Shown here one piece after another: positions 42,642-52,184 of a stretch of 64,000 nucleotides of DNA. The position numbers and the translations under genes were made by a program. Position 1 is the stretch's first letter. Each line of letters starts with the position of its first letter. The stretch is from Roseovarius salincola (GTDB lineage Bacteria; Pseudomonadota; Alphaproteobacteria; Rhodobacterales; Rhodobacteraceae): contig NZ_JAPTNL010000009.1 of the NCBI RefSeq assembly GCF_026891095.1, positions 62,001 through 126,000 on the forward strand, read 5' to 3'. Below the pieces are notes generated by a model, which was not told where the DNA came from, did no database searches, and saw only the letters and a program-made list of their open reading frames with translations.

Positions 42642-43334
42642 ATGAAGACCATTGTCATCTGCTCTGGCGGGCTGGACTCCGTCTCGCTTGCCCACAAGGT
42701 CGCCGCCGAACAGGATTTGGCGGGGCTGCTGTCGTTCGATTATGGCCAGCGCCACGCCAAAGAGCTGGACTTCGCCCGGCTCTGCGCCGAGCGTCTGGAT
42801 GTGGCGCATCGTGTGGTCGACCTGCGCGGCGTCGGGGCGGCGCTTTCGGGGTCGGCGCTGACCGATGATGTGGATGTGCCCGACGGGCATTACGCCGAGG
42901 AAACCATGAAGGCGACGGTCGTGCCCAACCGCAACGCGATCATGCTGGCGGTAGGGTTCGGCATGGCGGCGGCCGAAGGCGCGGATGCGGTGGCCGTGGC
43001 CGTGCATGGCGGCGATCACTTCATCTATCCCGACTGCCGTCCCGGTTTCATCGACGCCTTTCAGGCGATGGAAACGAGGGCGCTTGAGGGCGTGGCGGAT
43101 GTCACGCTTCATGCGCCGTTCGTGCAGATATCCAAGGCCGATATCGTGCGTGAGGGCGCGCGCCACGGCACGCCGTTTGCGCTGACATGGTCCTGCTACA
43201 AGGGCGGCGAGGTTCACTGCGGGCGCTGCGGCACCTGTGTCGAGCGGCGCGAGGCGTTTCACCTGGCCGGGATAGAGGATCCGACAACCTATGCGGACCC
43301 GGATTTCTGGCGCGAAACCGTGGGGGTGGCGTGA
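42642..43334 (+). CDS. queC: 7-cyano-7-deazaguanine synthase
   Basis: ATP-dependent enzyme that converts 7-carboxy-7-deazaguanine to preQ0 in queuosine synthesis. It has 230 residues: the PP-loop CSGGLDSVS near 8-16, AVHGGDHFIYPDC near 120, and a C-terminal zinc site SCYKGGEVHCGRCGTCVERR. The ATG at 42642 starts the conserved MKTIVICSGGLDS. Overlaps queD by one base. First gene of queCDEF, controlled by the riboswitch. Confidence 0.97.
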   Translation: MKTIVICSGGLDSVSLAHKVAAEQDLAGLLSFDYGQRHAKELDFARLCAERLDVAHRVVDLRGVGAALSGSALTDDVDVPDGHYAEETMKATVVPNRNAIMLAVGFGMAAAEGADAVAVAVHGGDHFIYPDCRPGFIDAFQAMETRALEGVADVTLHAPFVQISKADIVREGARHGTPFALTWSCYKGGEVHCGRCGTCVERREAFHLAGIEDPTTYADPDFWRETVGVA

Positions 43335-43690
43335 TGTATACGATCACCAAGGAGTTCCATTTCTCGGCCTCGCACCAGTTGTTCGGCCTGCCCGACGATC
43401 ATCAATGCGCGCGCCTGCACGGGCATAACTACATTGTCGTCGTGGAATTGCGCGCAGAGGAATTGAACCGGCACGGGTTCGTGCGCGATTATCACGATCT
43501 GGCGGCGTTGAAGCGCTATATCGACGACGAGCTGGATCACCGGCATCTCAACGATGTGCTGGGTGACGACTGCGTCACGGCCGAGCGCATGGCGAAACAT
43601 TTCTTTCAGTGGTGCCAGGCGCAATGGCCCGAGGTGTCGGCGGTGCGCGTGAGCGAGACGCCCAAGACATGGGCGGAGTATCGGCCGTGA
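43334..43690 (+). CDS. queD: 6-carboxy-tetrahydropterin synthase
   Basis: Converts dihydroneopterin triphosphate to 6-carboxy-tetrahydropterin, the first committed step of queuosine synthesis. It has 118 residues. Zinc ligands are in HFSASHQL and LHGHNY, with the charge-relay residues in LDHRHLND and VSETPKTW. Start and stop are shared with its neighbours by one and four bases, so translation is coupled. Confidence 0.96.
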   Translation: MYTITKEFHFSASHQLFGLPDDHQCARLHGHNYIVVVELRAEELNRHGFVRDYHDLAALKRYIDDELDHRHLNDVLGDDCVTAERMAKHFFQWCQAQWPEVSAVRVSETPKTWAEYRP

Positions 43691-44415
43691 GCGACGAAAC
43701 CCCGCTGCGCGTGTCCGAGATATTCGGCCCGACGATTCAGGGCGAAGGCGCGCTGATCGGCGTGCCGACGGTCTTCGTGCGCCTTGGCGGGTGCGATTAT
43801 CGCTGTTCGTGGTGCGACAGCCTGCATGCGGTGGACAGCGCCTATCGCGAAAGCTGGACACCGATGAGCGCCGGGGCGGTCATGGAGGAGGTCGCGCGCC
43901 TGTCGGGCGCACGGCCCCTGCTGGTGTCGCTGTCGGGCGGGAACCCGGCGATCCAGCCCTTGGGCGGGTTGATCGGGATGGGCCATGAAAAGGGCTATTG
44001 TTTCGCGCTGGAGACGCAAGGGTCGGTGGCGCGCGAATGGTTCGGTGATCTGGACATGCTGGTGCTGAGCCCCAAGCCGCCATCGAGCGCGATGGAGGTG
44101 GATTGGGCCGCCTTTCAGGCATGTGTCGATGCCGGGCGCGGCGCGGATATGGTGATGAAAATCGTGATCTTCGACGAGACCGATTACCAATGGGCGCGCA
44201 ACGTGGCGGCGCGCTATCCGCAATTGCCGCTGTTCTTGCAGCCGGGCAACCACACGCCGCCGCCGCCGGATGACGATCATGCATCGGTCGATCAGGCGGG
44301 CGTGGATGAGCGGATGCGCTGGCTGGTGGACAAGGTCACGCAGGATGGATGGTTTCAGGCGCGGGTCTTGCCGCAATTGCATGTAATGTTGTGGGGCAAC
44401 AAGCGCGGCGTATGA
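43687..44415 (+). CDS. queE: 7-carboxy-7-deazaguanine synthase, radical SAM
   Basis: Radical SAM enzyme that contracts the pterin ring to 7-carboxy-7-deazaguanine. It has 242 residues with the cluster motif CDYRCSWC (C-x3-C-x2-C) near 34. [13 protein letters not shown] is the GGE-like SAM region. The GTG at 43687 overlaps the queD stop by 4 bases (GTGA); upstream ATGs would intrude into queD. Confidence 0.95.
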   Translation: MSDETPLRVSEIFGPTIQGEGALIGVPTVFVRLGGCDYRCSWCDSLHAVDSAYRESWTPMSAGAVMEEVARLSGARPLLVSLSGGNPAIQPLGGLIGMGHEKGYCFALETQGSVAREWFGDLDMLVLSPKPPSSAMEVDWAAFQACVDAGRGADMVMKIVIFDETDYQWARNVAARYPQLPLFLQPGNHTPPPPDDDHASVDQAGVDERMRWLVDKVTQDGWFQARVLPQLHVMLWGNKRGV

Positions 44416-44428
44416 CGGGAAAGACGAT

Positions 44429-44893
44429 ATGAGCGACGATATCTACAAGGATCTCAAGCAATTGGGCGGCATGGCGGCGATGCCGCAAAGCCCCGATGAG
44501 GCCGAACTGGAGCGGGTCAGGAACCCGCAGGCGGATGTGGCCTATAACGTGCGTTTCACAGCGCCCGAGTTCACTTCGCTCTGTCCGATGACAGGGCAGC
44601 CGGATTTCGCGCATCTGGTGATCGATTACGTGCCGGGTGAATGGCTGGTGGAAAGCAAGTCGCTCAAGCTGTTCCTGGGCAGCTTTCGCAATCACGGCGC
44701 CTTTCACGAGGATTGCACCGTGACCATCGCGCGCCGCCTGACCGATTTCCTCGAGCCGAAATGGCTGCGGATCGGGGGATATTGGTATCCGCGCGGCGGC
44801 ATTCCCATTGATGTATTCTACCAGACCGGAGACATGCCCGACGGGGTCTGGATTCCCGATCAGGGGGTTGCACCTTATCGCGGGCGCGGCTGA
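44429..44893 (+). CDS. queF: NADPH-dependent preQ0 reductase
   Basis: Reduces preQ0 to preQ1, which is then placed into tRNA. It has 154 residues, the unimodular type. Catalytic cysteine in [13 protein letters not shown] and the [16 protein letters not shown] core are present. Last gene of the operon; the product of the pathway is the riboswitch ligand, so this closes a feedback loop. Confidence 0.97.
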   Translation: MSDDIYKDLKQLGGMAAMPQSPDEAELERVRNPQADVAYNVRFTAPEFTSLCPMTGQPDFAHLVIDYVPGEWLVESKSLKLFLGSFRNHGAFHEDCTVTIARRLTDFLEPKWLRIGGYWYPRGGIPIDVFYQTGDMPDGVWIPDQGVAPYRGRG

Positions 44894-44896
44894 CAT

Positions 44897-44929
44897 GAAA
44901 AGGGCGCCGCGCTGTTTGGCGCGACGCCC
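44897..44929 (-). terminator. terminator of the small lipoprotein gene
   Basis: Read on the minus strand, GGGCGTCGCGC and GCGCGGCGCCC pair along 11 bp (one T-G) around CAAACA and are followed by TTTTC. On the plus strand the T-G becomes an A-C mismatch and no T-run follows, so it serves the minus-strand gene. Confidence 0.8.
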
Positions 44930-44947
44930 CGGTCTCATTCTGTCGTA

Positions 44948-45220
44948 TCAGGGGCAGCGGGCACGGTAATAGGTGCCGTCGCCACGCGCATAGGCGCAGG
45001 TGTTGTTGTCGCGGTTGCGCGCCACCAGCGCGCCCGCGCCGGCGCCTGCCAGTGTGGAAACCACTGTCCAATTGTCACTTGCGCCAAGCGCCTTGGCGGT
45101 GATCAGCCCCAGGCTGCCGCCGATCGCCGCGCCTGCGGCCTGGCGTTCCTGTTCTGCTGTCATGCAGCCGGTCAGCACAAGGCTGGCGGCGCAAGCGGTG
45201 GCAAGAAGAATCTTTTGCAT
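44948..45220 (-). CDS. small glycine-zipper lipoprotein
   Basis: Protein of 90 residues. Lipobox LTGC near 15-18 means lipid attachment after signal cleavage. The mature part has glycine-zipper segments (AAGAAIGGSLGLITAKALG and TLAGAGAGALVARNRD), seen in outer-membrane lipoproteins of the YmgG/OmpA-like zipper type, and a cysteine-bounded tail (CAYARGDGTYYRARCP). ATG 45220 chosen; upstream in-frame sequence has no signal-like feature. Function unknown, envelope-associated. Confidence 0.82.
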   Translation of the reverse strand: MQKILLATACAASLVLTGCMTAEQERQAAGAAIGGSLGLITAKALGASDNWTVVSTLAGAGAGALVARNRDNNTCAYARGDGTYYRARCP

Positions 45221-45302
45221 TCCATGAACCTCTCTTTGAATTGGTTTGGTCGAAGGCCACTGCAGCTTAGCACGCTGGCGCGGGTCGTGCAGCCCTGACG
45301 GC

Positions 45303-46211
45303 TCAGACAATGGGTGGCGGCGGCTTGCGCTTGGCGCCCGACAGGGCGTTGCCGGCGATGGCGGCAAGCAGGATCGCACCGCCCAGAAGTGTATGCGTGG
45401 TGGCGGTTTCGCCCAGCACCAGCCAGACCCAGATCGGGCCAAGCACCACTTCGGCCAGCGAAAGCAGCGTCAGTTCCACCGCCGGCACCGTCTTTGAGCC
45501 GATGGTATAAAGGATAAGCCCGGCGCCGACCTGAAACACCCCCATGCCCAGCGACAGCCCGGTATCATGGGGCGAAAGCACCAGAGGCAAGCCCGCGCCG
45601 AGGCAGATCGCCCCCATGATCGGCACGGCGAACAGTCCCGACAGGAAAACCGCCGGCATCATTTCGCCTGCCCGCCCCCATCTGAGCGCCACGGTGAAGA
45701 CCGCGAAGCCCGTCGCCGAGCCAAGCGCGGCCAGATTCCCCCTGAGCGCCGAATCACCGGTCTTGTCCCAGACCATCACCACGATCCCGGCGCAGGCCAC
45801 GGCGATCGCCACCCATGTCTGGGGGCGCACGGATTCGCGCAGGATCACCCGGCCAAGCACCGCTGCCAGCAAGGGCGCGCTGGCGAAGAGCAGCATCGCG
45901 TTGGCGACCGAGGTGGTCTGAACCGCGTAGATCCCGCCGGTATAGGCCGCGACCAGCGCAAGCCCGGCGATCACGCCGGGCAGACCGGTTGCGCGCGCCA
46001 GCGCAAAGGGGCAGCGGCCGGTGCGCAGGCGGATCACCACATAAAGCAGCAGCGCCAGGCTGATCGAGCGATAAAACAGGATCTGCCAGACGAGCGCCTC
46101 TTCCATCAGGCGGATACCCAAGCCCACGGTCGACCACAGCACCCCTGCGCAGAAGACCATGGCGATGCCACGCAGATCGCGCTGCGGCAGGATCAGGGCG
46201 GCATGGGTCAA
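45303..46211 (-). CDS. EamA/DMT-family transporter
   Basis: Ten-helix permease of 302 residues in two EamA repeats (VLWSTVGLGIRLMEEALVWQILFY; GLILYTIGSKTVPAVELTLLSLAEVVLGPIWVWL split between repeats). It starts with TTG at 46211, whose sequence TTGA overlaps the stop of the gene upstream by 4 bases, showing coupled translation. The only ATG near the start is out of frame. Substrate unknown. Confidence 0.88.
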   Translation of the reverse strand: MTHAALILPQRDLRGIAMVFCAGVLWSTVGLGIRLMEEALVWQILFYRSISLALLLYVVIRLRTGRCPFALARATGLPGVIAGLALVAAYTGGIYAVQTTSVANAMLLFASAPLLAAVLGRVILRESVRPQTWVAIAVACAGIVVMVWDKTGDSALRGNLAALGSATGFAVFTVALRWGRAGEMMPAVFLSGLFAVPIMGAICLGAGLPLVLSPHDTGLSLGMGVFQVGAGLILYTIGSKTVPAVELTLLSLAEVVLGPIWVWLVLGETATTHTLLGGAILLAAIAGNALSGAKRKPPPPIV

Positions 46212-47236
46212 AGGGCGTCTTCCTCCTCGGGGATTTGCTGGGGCAGGGGGCTGCCGGGAACGAACACCCCTTCGGCGACGATGGCGGGGTCGGACGTGTC
46301 GCGCCCGGCGCGCAATTCGCGATAGCCAAGGTAAAGCCCGCTGCCGACGATCAGCGCCATGCCGATCAGCGTGTTGACGGGCGGAAGTTCATCCCAGAGC
46401 GCATAGCCCAGAAGCCCCGCGAATGGAAGGTAGGTATAGTCGAATGGCGCCACCAGGCTGGCATTGGCCACCTGATAGGCGCGCGACAGGAGCATGTAGC
46501 CCGCCATTCCCAGAAGCCCCAGCAACGCGAGCCCCGGCAGATCGGCGAGCGACACCGGCACGGGCGGCCAGGCAAGATGCGGGAAGCCCGCTGCCGACGG
46601 GACGATCTGGTTGAAGGCCCAGCCCATCGGCAGGATCATCAGGCCCGAGAAACCCAGCGTGTAAAGCCCCACGGTCAGCGTGCTTTCGCGGTCGCCGATG
46701 CGCCGGGCGATGATCTGCGAGGCGGCATAGGTGACGGCGCAGGTCAGTGGCAACACCGCGACCCAGGAAAATGCCTCGCCCGCAGGGTTCATCGCAACGA
46801 TCACGCCCGCGAACCCCACCGCCAAGGCCCAGCCCCGGTGTATGCCGATGGTCTCCTTGAGAAAGACCGTGGCCATCAGGGCGGTGATCAGCGGCGCCGA
46901 GAAGAAGATCGTCGTCACTTCGGCCAGCCCCATGAACGGAAAGGCGGCGTAGAACATCGAAAACCCCAGCGTGAAGAGCGCCGCGCGCGCCATGTGCAGC
47001 GGCCAGAGCGGCGTGCGCAGCCGGTGCGGCGCGCCCAGGAGCGCCACCAGCGGCAAAAGCAAAAGCACCGACACAACCGCCCGCGCGAAGATCAATTGCC
47101 AGACCGGATAGCTGTCCAGCATGGTTTTCATCATCGCGTCCTGAGCGACGAAGAACAGCATCCCGATTTCGACACAGAGAATGCCGTGCAGCGCACGGGA
47201 GGGCAGTCTCGGGCTGTCGGGTGCCAGCAACGACAT
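46208..47236 (-). CDS. EamA/DMT-family transporter
   Basis: Permease of 342 residues, ten helices (LCVEIGMLFFVAQDAMMKTM at the start, FDYTYLPFAGLLGYALWDELP late). It is coupled to the next EamA gene, so the two products may form a pair, as in some paired small exporters. It follows acs on the same strand with 167 bases between, so it may or may not be in the acs transcript. Substrate unknown. Confidence 0.88.
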   Translation of the reverse strand: MSLLAPDSPRLPSRALHGILCVEIGMLFFVAQDAMMKTMLDSYPVWQLIFARAVVSVLLLLPLVALLGAPHRLRTPLWPLHMARAALFTLGFSMFYAAFPFMGLAEVTTIFFSAPLITALMATVFLKETIGIHRGWALAVGFAGVIVAMNPAGEAFSWVAVLPLTCAVTYAASQIIARRIGDRESTLTVGLYTLGFSGLMILPMGWAFNQIVPSAAGFPHLAWPPVPVSLADLPGLALLGLLGMAGYMLLSRAYQVANASLVAPFDYTYLPFAGLLGYALWDELPPVNTLIGMALIVGSGLYLGYRELRAGRDTSDPAIVAEGVFVPGSPLPQQIPEEEDAL

Positions 47237-47403
47237 GGAGGCTCATCCGCATGTTAATGGTGGAGGCGCCGGGTCTGTTGGCACCGTGCCGGTAACAATA
47301 GGGCGATAGCGACGCGGGTCTCGCTTGTTTGCGACAAAAAAGGAAACCCCCGCAGGGCAGGGGCCATGCGGGGGTGGCGACCGTCGCGCCATATGCGGGT
47401 TGG

Positions 47404-49350
47404 TCAGCGGTTGCGGCGGTTCTCGATCAGGTCGTCCACCACGCCGGGATCGGCGAGGGTCGAGGTGTCGCCGAGGCTGCCATAATCGTTCTCGGCGATC
47501 TTGCGCAGGATGCGGCGCATGATCTTTCCCGAGCGGGTCTTGGGCAGGCCGGGTGCCCACTGGATGAGGTCGGGCTTGGCGATCGGGCCGATCTCCGAGC
47601 GCACCCAGGCCTCGAGCTCCTTGCGCAGCTCGTCGCTGGGTTCCTCGCCGGTCATCAGGGTGACATAGGCATAGATGCCCTGGCCCTTGATGTCGTGGGG
47701 ATAGCCCACAACCGCAGCCTCGGCGACCTTGGCATGGGCGACGAGGGCTGATTCCACCTCGGCGGTGCCCATGCGGTGCCCCGAGACGTTGATCACGTCA
47801 TCGACGCGTCCGGTGATCCAGTAATAGCCGTCAGCATCGCGCCGGCAGCCGTCGCCGGTGAAGTAATAGCCTTTGTATTGCTGGAAATACGTGGCTTGAA
47901 AGCGGTCATGATCGCCCCAGACGGTGCGCATCTGTCCCGGCCAGCTATCCTTGAGGGCCAGCACGCCCGAGGCTTCGGTCGTGGTGATCTCCTTGCCGGA
48001 TTCGGTTTCCAGAACCACCGGTTGGACCCCGATGAAGGGTTTGGTCGCAGAGCCGGGCTTGGTGGCGATGGCGCCGGGCAGTGGCGTGATCAGGTGACCG
48101 CCGGTTTCGGTCTGCCAGAAGGTGTCGACGATGGGGCAGTTCCCCTTGCCGACCACCTCGTTATACCAGTTCCATGCCTCGGGGTTGATCGGTTCGCCAA
48201 CGGTGCCGAGCACCTTGAGATCGGAAAGGTCGTATCCTTCGACGAATTCGTTGCCCTGGCCCATCAGCGCGCGGATCGCGGTGGGGGCGGTGTAGAACTG
48301 GTTGACCTTGTGCTTTTCGCACACCGCCCAGAACCGCCCGGCATCGGGATAGGTGGGCACGCCCTCGAACATCAGCGTGGTCGCGCCATTGGCCAGCGGA
48401 CCATAGACGATATAGCTGTGGCCGGTGACCCAGCCGACATCAGCGGTGCACCAGAACACGTCGCCCTCGTGATAGTCGAAGGTCAGCTCGTGCGTCATCG
48501 CCGCCCAGACAAGATAGCCGCCCTGGCTGTGCACGACGCCCTTGGGCTGGCCGGTGGAGCCGCTGGTATAGAGGATGAACAGCGGGTCTTCGGCGTTCAT
48601 TTCCACGGGCGGGCAGTCGGCATCAACCTTTTCCAATTCCTCATGCAGCCAGTAATCGCCTTCCGAGCGCCAGGCGATCTGGTCGCCGGTGCGGCGCACC
48701 ACGAGGCATTTCACATCGTCCACGTCATGCAGCAAGGCCTGGTTGACGTTGTCCTTGAGCTTGGTCTTGCGCCCGCCGCGCGGGGCGGAATCGGCGGTGA
48801 TCACCAGCTTGGCGTCGCAGCCGTTGATCCGCGCGCCAAGCGCATCGGGCGAGAACCCGGCGAAGACGATGGAATGGATCGCGCCGATCCGCGCGCAGGC
48901 CAGCATCGCATAGGCGGCCTCGGGGATCATCGGCAGGTAGATCACGACCCGGTCGCCCTTCTTGATGCCGAGATTCTTGAACACGTTCGCCATCTTGCAG
49001 ACGTTTTCGTGCAATTCGCGGTAGGTGATGTGGCGAGCCTCGTCGCCCGGCTCGTCGGGCTCCCAGATGATCGCAGTCTGATCGCCACGGGTTTCCAGAT
49101 GGCGGTCAACGCAATTGGCCGCAACGTTGAGCGTGCCGTCCTCGAACCATTTGATCGAGACGCTGCCGAAGTTGAAATCCACATTCTTCACCTTGGTGAA
49201 GGGCTTCATCCAGTCGATGCGCTTGCCATGTTCGGCCCAGAAGGCCTCGGGATCGTTGATCGAGGCGGCATAGAGGTCTTCATAACGGTCGGCGTCCACA
49301 TGGGCCCCGGCGGCGAATTCTTTGGAGGGGGGATATATCTTGTCGGACAT
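47404..49350 (-). CDS. acs: acetyl-CoA synthetase
   Basis: Activates acetate to acetyl-CoA with ATP through acetyl-adenylate. It has 648 residues, the standard size. Motifs: [18 protein letters not shown] (phosphate loop) near 265, [15 protein letters not shown] near 414, and the C-terminal [15 protein letters not shown] whose lysine is the acetylation-controlled residue of Acs. Located after the LIV-type transporter and upstream of a regulator and kinase of the acetate-switch type, supporting control by short-chain acyl signals. Confidence 0.98.
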   Translation of the reverse strand: MSDKIYPPSKEFAAGAHVDADRYEDLYAASINDPEAFWAEHGKRIDWMKPFTKVKNVDFNFGSVSIKWFEDGTLNVAANCVDRHLETRGDQTAIIWEPDEPGDEARHITYRELHENVCKMANVFKNLGIKKGDRVVIYLPMIPEAAYAMLACARIGAIHSIVFAGFSPDALGARINGCDAKLVITADSAPRGGRKTKLKDNVNQALLHDVDDVKCLVVRRTGDQIAWRSEGDYWLHEELEKVDADCPPVEMNAEDPLFILYTSGSTGQPKGVVHSQGGYLVWAAMTHELTFDYHEGDVFWCTADVGWVTGHSYIVYGPLANGATTLMFEGVPTYPDAGRFWAVCEKHKVNQFYTAPTAIRALMGQGNEFVEGYDLSDLKVLGTVGEPINPEAWNWYNEVVGKGNCPIVDTFWQTETGGHLITPLPGAIATKPGSATKPFIGVQPVVLETESGKEITTTEASGVLALKDSWPGQMRTVWGDHDRFQATYFQQYKGYYFTGDGCRRDADGYYWITGRVDDVINVSGHRMGTAEVESALVAHAKVAEAAVVGYPHDIKGQGIYAYVTLMTGEEPSDELRKELEAWVRSEIGPIAKPDLIQWAPGLPKTRSGKIMRRILRKIAENDYGSLGDTSTLADPGVVDDLIENRRNR

Positions 49351-49392
49351 GTCTGGCCTTTACGTTCTTGAAGTTCGCAGAAAGGGTAGGGG

Positions 49393-49422
49393 CCTGCCAG
49401 CGCTTATGCAAGCGCCGCCAGG
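49393..49422 (-). other. hairpin between livF and acs
   Basis: GCGCTT (49400-49405) with AAGCGC (49410-49415), loop ATGC, framed by CCTG/CAGG. It lies 43 bases upstream of acs and just past livF. The loop side contains TATGCAA, similar to the motifs before livK, so it could be a regulator site as well as a weak terminator. Confidence 0.45.
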
Positions 49423-49436
49423 ACCGGGAGGCGCGT

Positions 49437-50192
49437 TCAGATCGCCAGGTATTCGGCGCGCAGCTCTTCGTTCTCCAGCACCTCGGAAGCGGTGCCGTCG
49501 AACACGATCGAACCGGTGTCGAGAATCACGGCGCGGTCGGCGAGTTCCAGCGCGCGCACCGCGTTCTGCTCGACAAGGATCGTGGTGATGCCCTGTTCCT
49601 TGATCAGGCGCAGGGTCTTTTCGATCTCGTCCACGATCACCGGGGCCAGCCCTTCATAGGGTTCGTCGAGCAACAAGACCTTGATGTCGCGCGCCAGCGC
49701 GCGGGCCACGGCCAGCATCTGCTGTTCGCCGCCCGACAGGGTCACGCCTTCCTGGCGGCGCCGTTCGGCGAGCCGGGGAAAGAGCTCGTAAAGGCGCTCG
49801 AGCGACCAACCAACGGGCGGAGCGATCTGCGCCAGTTCGAGGTTCTCCTCGACGGTGAGGCCGGGAATGACGCAGCGGTCCTCGGGAACGAGGGAGATAC
49901 CGGCGGCGGCGGCCTCGTGGCTCTTCATGTTGTGAAGCGCCTGGTGATCGAGCCAGATTTCGCCGTGGTTCAGCTGCGGGCTGTCCATCCGCGCGATGGC
50001 GCGCAGCGTCGTCGTCTTGCCCGCGCCGTTGCGGCCCAGAAGCGCGAGGATCTCGCCTTCGTGGACGTTGAAGTTGATCCCCTGGACGATATAGCTTTCG
50101 CCGTAATAGGCCTGCATTTCCCAGACCGAAAGGAAGGCCGGGGCGGTTTCGGCGTAGTTCTTGCCCTTGGAGAAGTCCGGTTTGACGTTCAT
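49437..50192 (-). CDS. livF: LIV-type ABC transporter ATPase LivF
   Basis: ATP-binding subunit of 251 residues for a branched-chain-amino-acid/amide type importer. Walker A GRNGAGKTT near 52, signature LSGGEQQMLAVARALA near 152 and Walker B VLLLDEPYEGLAPV. N-terminal 25 residues (MNVKPDFSKGKNYAETAPAF) extend beyond the usual LivF start. Follows livG by 15 bases. Substrate unknown; its location with acs and ScfR suggests a short-chain acyl or related compound. Confidence 0.93.
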   Translation of the reverse strand: MNVKPDFSKGKNYAETAPAFLSVWEMQAYYGESYIVQGINFNVHEGEILALLGRNGAGKTTTLRAIARMDSPQLNHGEIWLDHQALHNMKSHEAAAAGISLVPEDRCVIPGLTVEENLELAQIAPPVGWSLERLYELFPRLAERRRQEGVTLSGGEQQMLAVARALARDIKVLLLDEPYEGLAPVIVDEIEKTLRLIKEQGITTILVEQNAVRALELADRAVILDTGSIVFDGTASEVLENEELRAEYLAI

Positions 50193-50207
50193 CTCGTGAT
50201 CTCCTTC

Positions 50208-50963
50208 TTAGGCCGCTTCGCCGAGATAGGCTTCGCGCACCTTGGGGTGGCCCTTGATCTTTTCGGGCGTGTCTTCCACCAGCGGAGTTCCCTGCGCCAG
50301 CACGGTGATCCGTTCGGCGAGCGAGAACACAACATGCATGTCATGTTCGATGATGGCGATGGTGATGTCGCGCTCGTCCTTGATCTGCTTGAGCAGGTCG
50401 ATGGTGTTGTTGGTGTCGGCCCGCGCCATGCCGGCGGTGGGCTCATCGAGCAGCAACAGCCGGGGACTCTGCGCCAGGCACATGCCGATCTCGAGGCGGC
50501 GCTTGTCGCCGCGGCTCATCGAGGCGGAGTGGAAATGGCGCTTGTCGACCATGTTGAGGTCTTCAAGCAGAGACTCGGCCTTTTCAACTACTTCTTTCTC
50601 CTGGTCGCTTCTTTCGATCGCATGCATCCGGAACGATCCGTCGCGCTTGGCGAAGATCGGGATCATCATGTTTTCCAGCACGCTGAGATCGCCGAAGATC
50701 TCGGGAGTCTGGAAGACGCGCGAGATGCCCATCTGGTTGATCTCGTAGGGTTTGCGCCCCAGCACCGACTGGCCGTCGAACATGACGCTGCCGGTATCCG
50801 GGATCAGTTTACCCACCAGCACGTTGAGCAGTGTGGACTTGCCCGCGCCGTTGGGACCGATGATGGCGTGGCAGGAGTTCTCTGCCACGCTGAGATTGAC
50901 ATCGCCCAGGGCCTGTAGGCCGCCGAAACGCTTGTTGACGTTCTTGACTTCGAGGATACCCAT
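50208..50963 (-). CDS. livG: LIV-type ABC transporter ATPase LivG
   Basis: ATPase of 251 residues. Walker A GPNGAGKSTLLN near 37, signature MSRGDKRRLEIGMCLA near 145 and Walker B LLLLDEPTAGMARAD, all typical of LivG. Works with LivF, LivH and LivM as the motor of the importer. Twelve bases after livM. Confidence 0.95.
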   Translation of the reverse strand: MGILEVKNVNKRFGGLQALGDVNLSVAENSCHAIIGPNGAGKSTLLNVLVGKLIPDTGSVMFDGQSVLGRKPYEINQMGISRVFQTPEIFGDLSVLENMMIPIFAKRDGSFRMHAIERSDQEKEVVEKAESLLEDLNMVDKRHFHSASMSRGDKRRLEIGMCLAQSPRLLLLDEPTAGMARADTNNTIDLLKQIKDERDITIAIIEHDMHVVFSLAERITVLAQGTPLVEDTPEKIKGHPKVREAYLGEAA

Positions 50964-50975
50964 TGATCCCTCTCC

Positions 50976-52181
50976 TTATTCCGCAGGCGTGGACTGGCTG
51001 GACTTGTCGGATTTCTCGTCGCTTTTCTTGCGGCGGAAGAGCCGACCGATCCGCTGGCCGCCTTCGACAAGACCACCGGGCAGGAAGATAACCACGAGCA
51101 TGAACAGGATGCCCAGGGTCAGGTGCCAGCCCTTTCCGATGAAGGGGTAGACAAGCGCGATCAGCGTATCCTCGAGCCCGTCGGGCATGAATGCAAACCA
51201 CTTGTGCAGGATGCTCTCGTTGATTTTCGAGAAGATGTTCTCGAAATACTTGATGAAGCCCGCACCCAGAACCGGGCCGATCAGCGTGCCCGCACCGCCC
51301 AGGATGGTCATCAGCACGACTTCGCCACTGGCGGTCCACTGCATCCGCTCGGCGCCTGCAAGCGGGTCCATCGAGGCCATCAGACCACCTGCAAGCCCGG
51401 CATACATACCCGAGATCACGAAGGCCGCCAGCGCATAGGGGCGCGAGTTGAGGCCGGTATAATTCATCCGGGTCTGATTGGACTTGACTGCGCGCAGCAT
51501 CATTCCGAAAGGCGAGCGGAAGATCCGGATCGCCAGATAGAAGGACAGAAGCATCAGGATCGCGCTCAGGTAATAGCCTGTGTTGAACTGGAAGTTCCAA
51601 GGGCCGAGCGCCAGTTCGTATGTCGCGCGCATCTCGGCGCCGAACAGGTTGGTGACCGGGATCGAGCCATCCGCCGTGGACGAGACGCCAAGCACCCGCG
51701 GGTCATTCAGCGTCAGTTGCAGGCCGGTTTCACCGTTGGTGATTGGTGTCAGAACCGAATAGGCGAGGTTGAAGCTCATCTGCGCGAAGGCCAGTGTGAG
51801 GATCGAGAAGTAGATCCCTGAGCGGCGCAGCGAGACGAAGCCGATCAGCAGCGCGAAGACCCCGGCGACGACGACCGACAGGAGAATGGCGGGTACAACA
51901 TTCATGCTGAGCAGCTTGAACATCCAGACCGCCGAATAGCTGCCCACCCCGAGGAAGGCCGCGTGGCCGAACGAGAGGTAGCCGGTCAGACCGAACAGGA
52001 TGTTGAAGCCAATCGCGAAGATGCCGAAGATCACGAAACGCTGCATCAGGTCGGGATAGCCCGCGTTGAACTGCGCCATCGCACTTTCGGCCGGAAAGGG
52101 GTTGAGGAGGAATGGCGCCAGCATGGTCAGGGCCGCCACGATGATCAGGAGTGAGGTGTCTTTCTTGTCAAGACCGAACAT
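50976..52181 (-). CDS. livM: LIV-type ABC permease LivM
   Basis: Inner-membrane permease of 401 residues with about ten helices, carrying the [19 protein letters not shown] motif near 65. The C-terminus has a charged tail ([18 protein letters not shown]) beyond the usual LivM end. Starts 3 bases after livH. Forms the channel with LivH. Confidence 0.95.
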   Translation of the reverse strand: MFGLDKKDTSLLIIVAALTMLAPFLLNPFPAESAMAQFNAGYPDLMQRFVIFGIFAIGFNILFGLTGYLSFGHAAFLGVGSYSAVWMFKLLSMNVVPAILLSVVVAGVFALLIGFVSLRRSGIYFSILTLAFAQMSFNLAYSVLTPITNGETGLQLTLNDPRVLGVSSTADGSIPVTNLFGAEMRATYELALGPWNFQFNTGYYLSAILMLLSFYLAIRIFRSPFGMMLRAVKSNQTRMNYTGLNSRPYALAAFVISGMYAGLAGGLMASMDPLAGAERMQWTASGEVVLMTILGGAGTLIGPVLGAGFIKYFENIFSKINESILHKWFAFMPDGLEDTLIALVYPFIGKGWHLTLGILFMLVVIFLPGGLVEGGQRIGRLFRRKKSDEKSDKSSQSTPAE

Positions 52182-52184
52182 GGC

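Noticed and set aside
47237-47403. Possible extra gene or sRNA between the exporters and acs
   Set aside because: Only short frames; I see no terminator, promoter pair or fold strong enough to support one.
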